Assembly (NCBI RefSeq): GCF_003270085.1
Contig: NZ_QFDQ01000090.1
Location: 1-32,739 of the forward strand
Length of the DNA stretch: 32,739 bases
Direction: 5' to 3'
Source of the DNA: Streptomyces triticisoli
GTDB taxonomy: Bacteria > Actinomycetota > Actinomycetes > Streptomycetales > Streptomycetaceae
The notes beneath the pieces were generated by a model, which saw nothing but the letters and a program-made list of their open reading frames with translations, was not told where the DNA came from and ran no database searches. Every line of letters begins with the position of its first letter. Within the stretch, counting starts at the first letter, position 1. Below, piece by piece: positions 1 to 8,008 of the stretch. The translations under genes were made by a program, and so were the position numbers.

Positions 1-83
1 GACAAGAGCCGTGTAACGGGCGACTGTTACGCACGGTTCTGTGAGAGCCGAGGGGTGAAATTCCCCTCGGCTACTCGGCGGAC
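1..83 (+). ncRNA. 3' end of a group II intron (domains V and VI)
   Basis: Positions 6-39 fold as a 34-nt group II domain V. The lower stem carries the AGC triad at 7-9, there is a two-base bulge at 30-31, and the stem is capped by a GCGA (GNRA) tetraloop at 20-23. Positions 43-76 fold as domain VI: stem 46-55 with 63-72, an outer GAG/CTC stem, and a single bulged A at 73 as the likely branch point. The intron therefore ends a few bases later, at about 79-83. The rest of the intron lies before the window. Fold and motifs are seen; the exact 3' splice site is inferred. Confidence 0.85.
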
Positions 84-297
84 GGTTCTCTCTCACAAGA
101 TCGTCCTGCGACACCAGAGGCTTCACGCTGGTCCCCTATGTTGCCATGCTCGACGCCCCCCGCCCGGTGGTGGTCTTCCTCGCCCGCCCACCGCCGGAAG
201 ATCGGCACCCCGCGCGGCCCGCGGGCGCTGGGCCCGTTCCGCCAAGCCGTGCTGGTCCTGCGCTGGTTTTGCCACCGGCACCTGTGTGCACTGCCTG
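84..297 (+). pseudogene. IS5-type transposase N-terminal remnant, multiply frameshifted
   Basis: Three short pieces in three frames read as the start of a Streptomyces IS5-like transposase. The segment from 122 gives FTLVPYVAMLD; the frame of 138 gives RRKIGTPRGPRALGPFRQAV followed by LVLRWF; the frame of 55 then gives GTCVHCL. No DDE catalytic region is present, so it is dead. It lies directly after the group II intron end, which suggests the intron inserted at or next to this IS. Family assignment rests on remembered N-terminal patterns. Confidence 0.55.
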
Positions 298-558
298 TTG
301 CTCTACCCCTTCGAGATGGACACCGTCGTACGGCTCTCCGGCGGCCGGCTCGTTGCGACGTACTACGGCGCCTACAACACAGCCTCGGGCGTGGCGATCT
401 CCCTCGGTAACCTGGCCGTCGGCGCGCTGTTCGATACAGCTGTGCGATGGCTGCCGTGGGCCGCTTTGGCCGGCACTGGACTCGTCTGCGCGGGGCTCGT
501 GTCACTGCTGTACCGCGCCGGGTACCTCGCGGCCGAGCCGGTCCAGGCACTGGGATGA
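298..558 (+). pseudogene. C-terminal fragment of an MFS drug-efflux-type transporter
   Basis: About 86 codons in one frame begin in mid-protein with PFEMDTVVRLSGGRLVATYY, a pattern typical of the last third of actinobacterial major facilitator efflux proteins. Two hydrophobic stretches follow, separated by a short charged turn, and the frame ends at a TGA. There is no start and no N-terminal half: the reading frame runs straight out of the transposase remnant, so the gene was cut by the insertion and only the last two or three membrane helices remain. Not functional. Confidence 0.6.
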
Positions 559-731
559 GGTGACGCGGCTGCTCCAGCACCGGCCCCGGCTACGCCGGCC
601 CTGGCGGGGCAGGCGCTCGGCGTTCGGGATGCGGCGCGAGCCGCTGGGCAGCGCATCACTGCCTGTCTCACTCCAGCGGACTGTCCGGACAGCAGTGTTG
701 CCGGACGCGTCCCCGTATTGGCCGGCCTGGG

Positions 732-1388
732 TCAGGCCGCTCTTTCTCCGCAGAGATGGGTGCCGCGGTCGCTGACCGTGCGCCGGGGCGCGGTGAGTGC
801 GGTGATGGGCAGAGTCGGATGCCGGCCAGGGCCGCGGGTGGAAGACGTGTCAGCCGACTGGGCACTCCAGGCGCCGTCGTGCCACGTGAGGGAGACGGTG
901 TGCAGGGGCGGTATCCGGAGCGTCCAGAAGGCTTGGACCGGTGCGGACAGAGCATGGACGAGCAGTGCCTGCACTACGGCTGGTTCGGCGATGGCCAGCG
1001 CGCGGCCCGTGTCCGGGGGCAGGATGCTGAGCCAGTGCGCGACACGGTGGCAGAGTTCGCGTACGGTTTCGCCTCCGTGCGGCGCGGCATCCGGGTCGGT
1101 GAGCCAGGCGCTGTATCCGTACGGGTCCGCGGCGGCGATGTCGTCCACTGTGCGGCCGTGCCAGGTGCCGTAGTCGATGTCGCGCAGTGCGGGTTCCACT
1201 GCGGCCTTCAGCCCGAGGACTGCGGCGGTCAGCGCTGAGGTGGACGAGGGCGATCTCATGGCCGACGAGTGCGCGGGAAGCGATGCCACGGCGGCGCCCG
1301 CGCCCCGGAGCTCGCGCTCGCCGAGCGGGGTGTCACCGAAGGCCGTGTCTGCTGGGTGCGTGCACAGAAGCGTCAGGCGGATCGTCAT
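732..1388 (-). CDS. Histidine-phosphatase-like protein with altered catalytic residues
   Basis: A 218-residue protein. The ATG at 1388 is chosen because it follows a good GAGGAGG ribosome site and the body starts there (MTIRLTLLC). The phosphoglycerate-mutase fold is suggested by LRDIDYGTWHGRTVDDI, then HGGETV, then AIAEPAVVQALLVHAL. The usual RHG triad near the N-terminus is replaced by CTHPAD, and the second catalytic His, expected just before PAVV, is Glu here. Activity is therefore doubtful. The last 40 or so residues are low-complexity and may be read-through after loss of the true stop. In Streptomyces such proteins often sit with CbtA/CbtB cobalt genes; none is visible here. Family fairly sure, function not. 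Confidence 0.65.
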   Translation of the reverse strand: MTIRLTLLCTHPADTAFGDTPLGERELRGAGAAVASLPAHSSAMRSPSSTSALTAAVLGLKAAVEPALRDIDYGTWHGRTVDDIAAADPYGYSAWLTDPDAAPHGGETVRELCHRVAHWLSILPPDTGRALAIAEPAVVQALLVHALSAPVQAFWTLRIPPLHTVSLTWHDGAWSAQSADTSSTRGPGRHPTLPITALTAPRRTVSDRGTHLCGERAA

Positions 1389-1594
1389 GCGGCTGTCCTC
1401 CTCTTTGGCCCGGCATGCCGTGGTGGCGTGTTTTCCGGCGGCAGCCGCATGGCTGTCAGCGCCACCGGTTCCACGGCGCGGAGCACGCGAGCGGTCGACA
1501 CATTCCACGTCACGTGCTCCAGGGTCTGCGCACGCTCCTGCCGTGACCATCCGCCAGGAGTTCGGAACGTCCCTGCCACCTGGCCGGTGCGGGC

Positions 1595-1610
1595 CCCGCC
1601 ACCTGGCGGG
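1595..1610 (-). terminator. Weak hairpin downstream of the arsR-type gene
   Basis: CCCGCC-ACCT-GGCGGG forms a perfect 6-bp stem about 60 bases after the stop of the repressor gene. There is no T tract. It could end the arsR transcript or be incidental GC structure. The rest of the 283-base gap 1389-1671 shows no gene. Confidence 0.3.
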
Positions 1611-1671
1611 CCTCCGATCCGATGGACGGATTCACGCTGAGGGCAGGTGCGGTGGCTGTGCCAGGGATGAC

Positions 1672-2061
1672 TCAGCGGGCGCCGGCCGCCGTCGCCGGGG
1701 CCTGTGCCGGGGCGTCGCGCAGGCCGAGGCGCAGGTGCTCCACGTGGTAGAGGGCCTGCTCCAGCAGCTCGGCGACGTGGTTGTCGTAGAGGGCGTAGAT
1801 GACCGACCGGCCCCGGCGCTCGCCGGTGACCAGGCCGAGGTTGCGCAGCAGGCGCAGCTGGTGGGAGCAGGCCGACTGCTCCATGCCCACGGCGTCGGCG
1901 AGTTCCGTCGCCGCGCACGGGCCCTCCTGCAGGCGGGCCAGGATCCGCAGCCGGGAGGGGGTGGCCAGGGCCTGGAGGGTGGCGGCCACGTCGGCCGCGC
2001 CCACGGTTTCGAGGCGCTCGCGCGCGGTGGCGGTGGTCTTGGCGTCAGCTCCGTGGCCCAT
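1672..2061 (-). CDS. ArsR/SmtB-family metal-sensing repressor
   Basis: A 129-residue winged-helix repressor. The core has LATPSRLRILARL, then the recognition helix region EQSACSHQLRLLRNLGLVTG and the wing RRGRSVIYALYD. The C-terminal helix carries DNHVAELLEQALYHVEHLR, with the Asp and spaced His residues that form the alpha-5 metal site in SmtB/NmtR/CzrA-type sensors. There is no Cys pair of the ArsR type, so a Zn, Ni or Co sensor is more likely than an arsenic one. It is divergent from the P1B-4 ATPase, with a palindrome between them. The start at 2061 is preceded by AGGA at good spacing; 2070 is the alternative. Expected role: release from DNA when metal binds, opening ATPase expression. 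Confidence 0.88.
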   Translation of the reverse strand: MGHGADAKTTATARERLETVGAADVAATLQALATPSRLRILARLQEGPCAATELADAVGMEQSACSHQLRLLRNLGLVTGERRGRSVIYALYDNHVAELLEQALYHVEHLRLGLRDAPAQAPATAAGAR

Positions 2062-2093
2062 GGCCCTCATCCTACGGAGCGGAACCCATGAAC

Positions 2094-2113
2094 ACATGAA
2101 CGGCTCTTCATGT
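2094..2113. promoter_or_regulatory. Predicted ArsR/SmtB-type operator
   Basis: Perfect inverted repeat ACATGAA-N6-TTCATGT, extended outward by a near match of GAAC with AGTTC. This is the usual TGAA...TTCA operator layout of SmtB-family repressors. It lies between the divergent repressor (start 2061) and ATPase (start 2195), so one site could control both. Confidence 0.75.
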
Positions 2114-2194
2114 AGTTCTGTAGGGTGGACGTAGCGGCGCCGGAGTCCGGCTGCCCGCGATCACGTCATGCCGTCGCGAAGGACCTGCGCTCCG

Positions 2195-4177
2195 ATGACC
2201 TCCACACTCGCGCCCGCCACGGCCGCCGACCGCGCCGCGCTCCCGCACGACGGGGGTGCGCCCTATCGCCGTACCCGGGTCTTCGCGCTCCCCGAGGCGC
2301 GCTGGGCAGCCGTGGCCACCGTCTTCTTCCTGCTCGCGCTGCCGCTGCAGCTGACCGGCGCCCCGGCCTGGGCGTGGGGCCCGCTGTACGCACTGACCTA
2401 CGCGGCCGGCGGCTGGGAGCCGGGCTGGGCGGGTCTGCGGGCGCTGCGGGAGAAGACCCTCGACGTCGACCTGCTCATGGTCGTGGCCGCACTCGGCGCG
2501 GCGGCCATCGGGCAGGCGATGGACGGCGCGCTGCTGATCGTCATCTTCGCCACCTCCGGCGCGCTGGAGGCGTTGGCCACCGCCCGCACGGCCGACTCCG
2601 TGCGCGGGCTGCTCGACCTGGCGCCGGCCACCGCCACCCGCGTCGACGCCGACGGCGGCGAGACATCGGTCCCGGTCGAGGGCCTGGTTGTGGGCGACAC
2701 CATCCTCGTGCGACCCGGTGAACGCGTCGGCGCCGACGGCCGGGTGCTCGACGGGGCCAGCGACGTGGACCAGGCGACCATCACCGGCGAACCGCTGCCC
2801 GTGGCCAAGGAGAAGGGCGACGAGGTCTTCGCTGGCACCCTCAACGGCACCGGTGCACTGAGGGTTCGGGTCGAGCGCGACGCCTCCGACACGGTGATCG
2901 CCCGCATCGTGCGCCTGGTGGAGGAGGCGTCCCGGACCAAGGCGCCCACCCAGCTGTTCATCGAGAAGGTCGAGCAGCGCTACTCGCTGGGCATGGTGGC
3001 GGCGACCCTCGCCGTGTTCCTGGTGCCGCTCGCCTTCGGCGCGAACCTCACCGGCTCGCTGCTGCGGGCCATGACCTTCATGATCGTCGCCTCGCCGTGC
3101 GCGGTCGTGCTGGCCACCATGCCGCCCCTGCTGTCGGCCATGGCCAACGCCGGGCGGCACGGCGTGCTGGTGAAGTCGGCGGTGGTGATGGAGCGGCTGG
3201 GACAGGTCGGCGCGGTGGCGTTCGACAAGACCGGCACGCTGACCGAGGGCACCCCGCGGGTGACCGACATCCGTCCAGTGACCGGTTCCGGACTCGACGC
3301 GGGCCAGTTGCTGATCCTCGCCGCCGCGGCGGAGCACTCGAGCGAGCATCCGCTGGGGCGGGCCGTCGTGGACGCGGCGCGCGAGCGCGGGCTCGCCCTG
3401 CCGGTGGCGGAGGACTTCGCCTCCACGCCCGGGATCGGCGTGCGGGCCACCGTCGAGGGGCGCGTGGTCGCCGTCGGAGCCCCGGCCCGGCTGCTCGGCG
3501 AGGCCGCAGACGCCGACTCGGCGCAGACCGAGGTGCTCGCCGGCGAACTGGAGGACGGAGGCCGGACCGCCGTCCTGGTCACGGTGGACGGAGCGCCGGC
3601 GGGCGTACTCGGCATCGCCGACCGGCTGCGCCCCGACGCCGCTGCGGCCGTCGCGGCGCTGACCTCCCTGACGGGGACGCCGCCCCTGCTGCTGACCGGC
3701 GACAACCCGCGCGCCGCCGCCCACCTCGCCGCCGAGGTCGGCATCGAGGACGTACGGGCCGGGCTGCTGCCCGAGCACAAGGTGAACGCGGTCAGGGAAC
3801 TGGAAGCCGCCGGCCGCAGGGCGATGGTGGTCGGCGACGGCGTCAACGACGCACCCGCGCTGGCCGTCGCCCACACCGGCGTCGCCATGGGCCGGGCAGG
3901 CTCCGACCTGGCCCTGGAGACCGCCGACGCGGTCATCGTCCGCGACGAACTCGCCACGGTCCCCACCGTGGTCTCCCTGTCCCACCGGGCCCGCAGCCTG
4001 GTCGTCCAGAACCTCGTCATCGCCGGAGTGTTCATCGCCGGCCTGGTCGTCTGGGACCTGGTCGGCCACCTGCCTCTGCCGCTGGGCGTCGCGGGTCACG
4101 AGGGCTCCACCGTCATCGTCGGGCTGAACGGACTGCGGCTGCTGCGCGAGGCGGCCTGGAAGCGGGCCGCCGAGTGA
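2195..4177 (+). CDS. P1B-4-type heavy-metal-exporting ATPase
   Basis: A 660-residue membrane pump. There is no N-terminal metal-binding domain. The order is: first membrane helices, actuator loop with TGEPLPV, then SPC at 300-302 in the metal-binding helix, the phosphorylation motif DKTGT with Asp344, a nucleotide-binding HP motif in SSEHPLG, the hinge VVGDGVNDAPAL, and last helices with HEGST at about 635-639. SPC plus HEG(G/S)T in the final helix is the signature of the P1B-4 group (CoaT/CtpD/ZosA-like), which exports Co, Fe, Zn or Cd. The start at 2195 is chosen for GAAGGA upstream; 2168 is in the same frame. The next gene overlaps it by GTGA. Likely repressed by the ArsR-type protein. Metal specificity cannot be read from sequence. 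Confidence 0.93.
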   Translation: MTSTLAPATAADRAALPHDGGAPYRRTRVFALPEARWAAVATVFFLLALPLQLTGAPAWAWGPLYALTYAAGGWEPGWAGLRALREKTLDVDLLMVVAALGAAAIGQAMDGALLIVIFATSGALEALATARTADSVRGLLDLAPATATRVDADGGETSVPVEGLVVGDTILVRPGERVGADGRVLDGASDVDQATITGEPLPVAKEKGDEVFAGTLNGTGALRVRVERDASDTVIARIVRLVEEASRTKAPTQLFIEKVEQRYSLGMVAATLAVFLVPLAFGANLTGSLLRAMTFMIVASPCAVVLATMPPLLSAMANAGRHGVLVKSAVVMERLGQVGAVAFDKTGTLTEGTPRVTDIRPVTGSGLDAGQLLILAAAAEHSSEHPLGRAVVDAARERGLALPVAEDFASTPGIGVRATVEGRVVAVGAPARLLGEAADADSAQTEVLAGELEDGGRTAVLVTVDGAPAGVLGIADRLRPDAAAAVAALTSLTGTPPLLLTGDNPRAAAHLAAEVGIEDVRAGLLPEHKVNAVRELEAAGRRAMVVGDGVNDAPALAVAHTGVAMGRAGSDLALETADAVIVRDELATVPTVVSLSHRARSLVVQNLVIAGVFIAGLVVWDLVGHLPLPLGVAGHEGSTVIVGLNGLRLLREAAWKRAAE

Positions 4178-4574
4178 GCCGCCGCAAGGCACCCAGGGCG
4201 CAGGCGGCGCCCCGGTGCACGGTCACCGTCTGCCGGGGCTGCTGCTGCGGCACGGCCAAGATCCCGGCGTCGACCACGCGGCCCAACTCGCCACACTGAA
4301 GGCCACACTGAAGGCCGCGCTGGGCCCGAGGGCCCAGGTCCGGGCGGTGAACTGCCTCGACGCCTGCGAACAGGCCAACGTCATCGTCGTCCAGCCCTCC
4401 CCGGCCGCGGGTGGGCGGCCGGTCTGGCTCGGGCTGGTCAACGACCCCGACGCGACGGCCGACATCGTGGCCTGGGTGCGGGCCGGCGGTCTGGGGCTCG
4501 CCGAGCCGCCGGACATCCTCGACCTGTACCAGTTCGGTCCCTCCCGGCGCGTACGGCGGGCCGTGGAGGACTGA
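4174..4574 (+). pseudogene. (2Fe-2S) ferredoxin-domain protein with one-base frameshift
   Basis: The gene begins with a GTG overlapping the TGA of the ATPase and reads CTVTVCRGCCCGTAK up to 4260. It then continues in another frame with PGVDHAAQLATL and later AVNCLDACEQANVIVVQPS, and ends at 4574. Together these make a thioredoxin-fold 2Fe-2S ferredoxin-like protein of about 133 residues with the cluster cysteines split between the two frames. One inserted base after 4260 (giving K-H-P-G-V) restores a continuous protein. The overlap with the ATPase suggests one transcript. It is either a recent mutation or a sequencing error; the downstream half still uses GC-rich third positions. Confidence 0.8.
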
Positions 4575-4589
4575 GATCCGTCCGTTCCA

Positions 4590-4780
4590 TCAGCCATGGG
4601 CGTGGAGGCCGTCGGCCAGAAGGTGGTGGCTGTGCAGCCATCCGCCCTCCACCCGGACGGTGTCCACAAGGCGTGGATGGTGCTGGCGGAAGGGCGAGGC
4701 GACGAACTGCACGACCGTGATCAACGGCCTCGGGGTGGTCTCGGCGAGGGGGAGGCCGCGGACCATCCTTGGAATCCAGT
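4590..4780 (-). pseudogene. C-terminal stub of an unidentified gene cut by the IS30 element
   Basis: On the minus strand about 60 codons run from the edge of the IS30 element to a TGA at 4590. They have strong G/C third positions and a natural-looking end (FRQHHPRLVDTVRV, then HSHHLLADGLHAHG). There is no start. The 5' part is missing where the IS30 terminal repeat begins, so this is read as the tail of a host gene disrupted by insertion. I do not recognise the family. It converges with the ferredoxin-like gene. Confidence 0.4.
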
Positions 4781-5222
4781 GATCGTCGCAACACCCCAGC
4801 TCAAGGGTGCGATGGACTTCAAGATCCGGGAGAACCGGAAGCCGCAGGGGCGAAGAGGCTCACTGCGGAGCGGGCTGCATACTTCCAGCTCATGCAGCAG
4901 GGCTACAGCAACAACGAAGCCTGCCGGATCGTGGGGATTGACTCGCGAACCGGCAGACGCTGGCGCAACGGATACGTACCGTCGAAACGAAGAGGGGCGG
5001 TGCGTCCGGTTCCTCCTGCGGTGCCGCCGGCGTCGTCTCGGTATCTGAGCGTGGACGAGCGCATCTATATCGCCGACCGGATGCGCGAGAAGGCGACGGT
5101 CCGGGCGATCGCCGCCGAACTCAACGGCCGCCCACGCAAAACGCTCGGCTGGGAAACCCCAGCCGAGCGCCTGCATAAACTGCTCGCGGCCTGATCAACA
5201 CAACCACGTGTTGCGACGACCC
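4781..5222 (+). mobile_element. Internally deleted IS30-family element with terminal repeats
   Basis: About 440 bp bounded by inverted ends: TCGTCGCAACAC at 4783-4794 and GTGTTGCGACGA at 5208-5219. It carries a shrunken IS30 transposase reading frame (separate entry). A complete IS30 element is about 1.1-1.3 kb, so over half is missing and the element is MITE-like. It cuts the gene stub on its left and abuts an IS110 remnant on its right. Confidence 0.7.
4812..5194 (+). pseudogene. IS30 transposase: N-terminal HTH fused in frame to C-terminus
   Basis: It starts at ATG 4812 (MDFKIRENRK), shifts frame near 4850, then reads LTAERAAYFQLMQQGYSNNE, CRIVGIDSRTGRRWRNG and YLSVDERIYIADRMREKATV, which are the DNA-binding region of IS30 transposases. 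It then jumps to ELNGRPRKTLGWETPAERLH and KLLAA, the normal C-terminal end. The whole DDE catalytic core is deleted without breaking the frame at that point. No transposase activity is expected, though a DNA-binding peptide could still be made if translation begins after the frameshift. Confidence 0.75.
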
Positions 5223-5235
5223 CTAGAAAGCGCCC

Positions 5236-5763
5236 ACTTTGAGGTAGGGGCCTTGATGTTCTTGATTCGGCTGGCGGATTCGTGGTGGCCGGGACAGACG
5301 CCCGCCCAGGAGGCGAGGTGCTTGCGGGCCATGCCGCCCCCGGTCTCCGTGGTGATCACCTCGGCGACCGCCTGGTTGATCCCGGGGATGGTGTCGAGCA
5401 GGTCGAGGGCGGGGCGAAAGGGGGCCATCGCTTCCTCGATCCGTGCATCCAGGTGCCCGATCGCGGTGGTGACCTGGTCGTACTGGTCCAGATACAGCTG
5501 GGCCAGGAACACATGATGCTCGCGGAATCGGCCGGTCAGGGCCTCGGTGAGTTCGGGGATCTTGTTGCGGAGTCCGCGCTTGGCCATCTCCGCGAGGGGG
5601 CGGGTTGCGTTCCCCGGCGAAGAGAGCCTCCAGCATGGCCCGGCCGGAGACGCCCGTGATGTCGGAGGCGACCGCGGCGAGCGTCCTTCTTGCTGATGTC
5701 CGCACCGGCGCAGCGTTCGTGCAGCACGTCCACGGCCTTGCTCCCCCCTGGCACACGGCCCAA
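5236..5763 (-). pseudogene. IS110-family transposase remnant
   Basis: Three frames on the minus strand make up a damaged IS110 transposase. AVDVLHERCAGADISKKD (start of the DEDD RuvC-like domain) runs from about 5739; the frame then changes to SDITGVSGRAMLEALFAGER; from 5587 it reads MAKRGLRNKIPELTEALTGR and LDTIPGINQAVAEVITTETG with ASWAGVCPGHHESASRIKN, the Transposase_20 domain with its conserved Ser. Most of the N-terminal catalytic domain is deleted and the C-terminus is cut at about 5236, close to the end of the IS30 element. Not functional. Confidence 0.8.
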
Positions 5764-6183
5764 CGGTCGCCGTTCCGGGAGGGTCAGGATGGAACAGGCC
5801 GTAATGACCGTCCAGGGGCGTCCAGCCGATCCAGGGCAGGCACGTAATGCGAGTTCAGGGCCTCACAGTCCGGGGGTGTCCGCACAGTTGGTGAGACCTG
5901 TGTGAGAGCTCGTGAGACGACGAAGCCCCGCCGGGATGCTCCGGCGGGGGTTCTGTGTGCGGCGGGTCACGACAGAGATCGCTCAGCGCTTCCGTCGGCG
6001 CCCGCCCCGGCCCGCGGCCCGTCCGTCGGCCGCCACCGCGCCCGCAGTCGCTGATTCCGTCTGCGGTCTGGGCCGGTCCGGCCCGGCCCACCAGCAAGGG
6101 CTACCCACCCACTGCAGCGCTGTCACAGCGCAGCCCGGCCAACTGCCGCCCGGTATCGCTCACACAATAGTTCTAGCGGTGTA
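5764..6183. other. 420-base non-coding stretch beside the IS110 remnant
   Basis: No convincing gene on either strand. The part nearest 5764 is the region upstream of an IS110 transposase start, where intact IS110 elements encode their bridge RNA; I cannot delimit one here. It holds a strong hairpin at 5926-5949 and a small one, GCGCTG-TCA-CAGCGC at 6117-6131, about 50 bases beyond the stop of the PucR gene, which may be that gene's terminator. Confidence 0.5.
5926..5949. terminator. GC-rich hairpin, probable transcription terminator
   Basis: CCCCGCCGG-GATGCT-CCGGCGGGG, a perfect 9-bp stem with a 6-base loop, followed by GTTCT on the plus strand and by CTTCG on the minus strand. It lacks a long T tract, as is usual in Streptomyces. 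It could stop transcription from either side. Confidence 0.6.
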
Positions 6184-7974
6184 TCAGCCGTGTCCGCCCA
6201 TCACGATCTTCCACACTCGGGTCGCCACCTGGAGGTTCAGCCGGTCCTCGACGTTCGCGAGGTCGTTGCCGCTGATGTCGCGGATGCGCTGGAGCCGGTA
6301 GCGTAGCGTGCTGCGGTGGATCGCGAGGGATTCGGCGGTCTCGTCGTAGTTGCCGCCGCAGTCGAAGTACCGGGACAGGGTCTCCACCATGGCCGCGTGG
6401 TGCTGGGAGTCGTAATCGATGAGCTGCCCGAGCCACTCGTGGACGAACGTCTCCAGTTCTCGGTAATCGTTGCCAGGTCCCAGGATGCGGTAGAGGCCAA
6501 GCTCGTCGAAGAACGTCGTGCCGTAGCGCTCGCGGGAGTGGCGGCGCACTTCCAGGGCGCGCTGCGCCTCCTGGTAGCGGTGGGGGATGTCGTCCGGGGA
6601 GTCGGAAGGGGCGCTCACCCCGATCGTCCCGGACCGTGTCCCGGTCGCCCGGGCGAGTGCCTCGTACAGCGCACGGGCGTGCGGCCTGTCGTCGGCGACC
6701 AGGACCACGTGGTCGAAACGTCGGGTCAGCAGCGAGCGCATGCCCACGGCAGAGGCCGCCCGGCCCACGGTCTGCGCGAAGGAATCGTCCGCAGTCCGGT
6801 TCGACCACTGCACCACGACGACGTAGTGACTGCGGTGCAGGTCGTGTCCGACTGCCTCGGACCGGGCGTAGGCGCTCGCCTCGTCCGTCCCTGCCAGGAG
6901 GTCGTCGACCAGCTCGCGGTGCAGCCTCAGCTCCACTTCGGCCAGATTGCGCAGGTGCGCCAGCTCCAGGGCGAGCGACGTGGCGGCGTGTTCCAGCGCG
7001 AGCACGGTGTGCTCGTCGGCCTCGTTCCGGGCATCGACCAGGGCCAGCACGCCCAGGATCTCGCCGTGCGGGCGGACCAGGGTGATCAGCCGGTCCTTTA
7101 TCCGCACCGGCCCGACCTCCCGGGCGACGGCGTGCAGCATTTCGTCCTGGCGCACGGGTTCCGGTTCCGGATAGGGGTCGGGGCGGCTGGGGCCGGTCCA
7201 GGACCTCAGCCGACCGAAGCGGTCCTCGACCAGCGCGGGGAGTCCAGTGAGCCCGTGCAGTGCGCGGGTGATGGCTTCCTCGCCGCCGCCCGAGGCAGCG
7301 ACGTCAGCCATGAGCGCGTGAACGGCCCGCTGGTACCCCAGCTCAGCCGCGACGGAGATCAGCTGCCGCTGGAGGGCTGTGCGTTCCTCCCTGAGCCGGT
7401 GCAGTTCCAGTGCGTCCTCGCGTTGGCGGCGGTGCGCGAAGGCGACTGACAGTGCAGCGGCGGTGTGCCGGACGAGCGTGGCGAGCAGGGATCGCTCGGC
7501 CTCGGTGGGCCGGGAGCGGGACGTCACCACGAGGTAGCCGTGGAGTCTCTCGAGCCCGCGCAGTCCCAGGGCCCGGCCCCAGGGGCTGCCGGGTACGGTC
7601 ACAGGGCCGTCTTGCCCGGCCAGCTCCCGCACCCTCCGGTCCACGGCCGGGGCATGGATCTGCCCGACCCTCGGGCTGGGGACCAGGTCGCCGTCCACCT
7701 TGAGGTATCCGGCCTCGGCGCTGTATGGCCCTGCGGCGGCTATGTGGTCCATGGCCAGGCGCAGGATCTCACCTTCGTCCGGGGTGTCGAACAGGGTGCG
7801 GGAGAACGCAATCAGTTCGTGGAGGGCATGGTCGGCCGGGGATGGAACGGGTGGGCGGGGCTGTCTCCGCACAGCCGTGGAGTGCCGTCCGGCGCTGCCC
7901 CGCGGAAGGCTGCCCTCCCGGTCGGAGTAGCGGCCGTACAGGCGGTGCAGGTTGTGCGCCCGGCTGCTGGCCAT
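6184..7974 (-). CDS. PucR/CdaR-type transcriptional regulator with GAF-like sensor
   Basis: A 596-residue regulator. Residues about 45-185 resemble a GAF sensor domain (LHELIAFSRTLFDTPDEGEI at its start), followed by a helical segment with ALELHRLREERTALQRQL, a second sensor-like region (about 215-340) and the C-terminal PucR helix-turn-helix. The last part reads DETAESLAIHRSTLRYRLQR, then VEDRLNLQVATRVWKIV, the typical end of this family. It is divergent from the stress genes at 8197 onward, so it is a candidate regulator of them and of itself. An 8-bp-arm palindrome lies just upstream of its start. The ligand is unknown. Intact and of normal length. Confidence 0.88.
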   Translation of the reverse strand: MASSRAHNLHRLYGRYSDREGSLPRGSAGRHSTAVRRQPRPPVPSPADHALHELIAFSRTLFDTPDEGEILRLAMDHIAAAGPYSAEAGYLKVDGDLVPSPRVGQIHAPAVDRRVRELAGQDGPVTVPGSPWGRALGLRGLERLHGYLVVTSRSRPTEAERSLLATLVRHTAAALSVAFAHRRQREDALELHRLREERTALQRQLISVAAELGYQRAVHALMADVAASGGGEEAITRALHGLTGLPALVEDRFGRLRSWTGPSRPDPYPEPEPVRQDEMLHAVAREVGPVRIKDRLITLVRPHGEILGVLALVDARNEADEHTVLALEHAATSLALELAHLRNLAEVELRLHRELVDDLLAGTDEASAYARSEAVGHDLHRSHYVVVVQWSNRTADDSFAQTVGRAASAVGMRSLLTRRFDHVVLVADDRPHARALYEALARATGTRSGTIGVSAPSDSPDDIPHRYQEAQRALEVRRHSRERYGTTFFDELGLYRILGPGNDYRELETFVHEWLGQLIDYDSQHHAAMVETLSRYFDCGGNYDETAESLAIHRSTLRYRLQRIRDISGNDLANVEDRLNLQVATRVWKIVMGGHG

Positions 7975-7988
7975 GGGATCACTCCGTT

Positions 7989-8008
7989 CTCCCTGAGCCT
8001 TCAGGGAG
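7989..8008. promoter_or_regulatory. Palindrome upstream of the PucR-type gene
   Basis: CTCCCTGA-GCCT-TCAGGGAG, perfect 8-bp arms, 15 bases before the start codon at 7974. The position suits an autoregulatory operator, or a hairpin in the 5' leader of the regulator mRNA. Nothing in the sequence tells which. Confidence 0.45.

Noticed and set aside
681..692. 12-base palindrome CTGTCCGGACAG
   Set aside because: Isolated in a gene-free scrap without a neighbouring promoter; expected by chance in GC-rich DNA.
1389..1560. Possible cobalamin riboswitch upstream of the phosphatase-like gene (GGAACCGGTG on the minus strand)
   Set aside because: Only a short resemblance; the B12 box and the rest of the conserved core are absent.
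2108..4192. Very long open frame on the minus strand (694 codons) over the metal ATPase
   Set aside because: Antisense shadow of a GC-rich gene; low-complexity Gly/Asp/His/Gln-rich translation with no domain.
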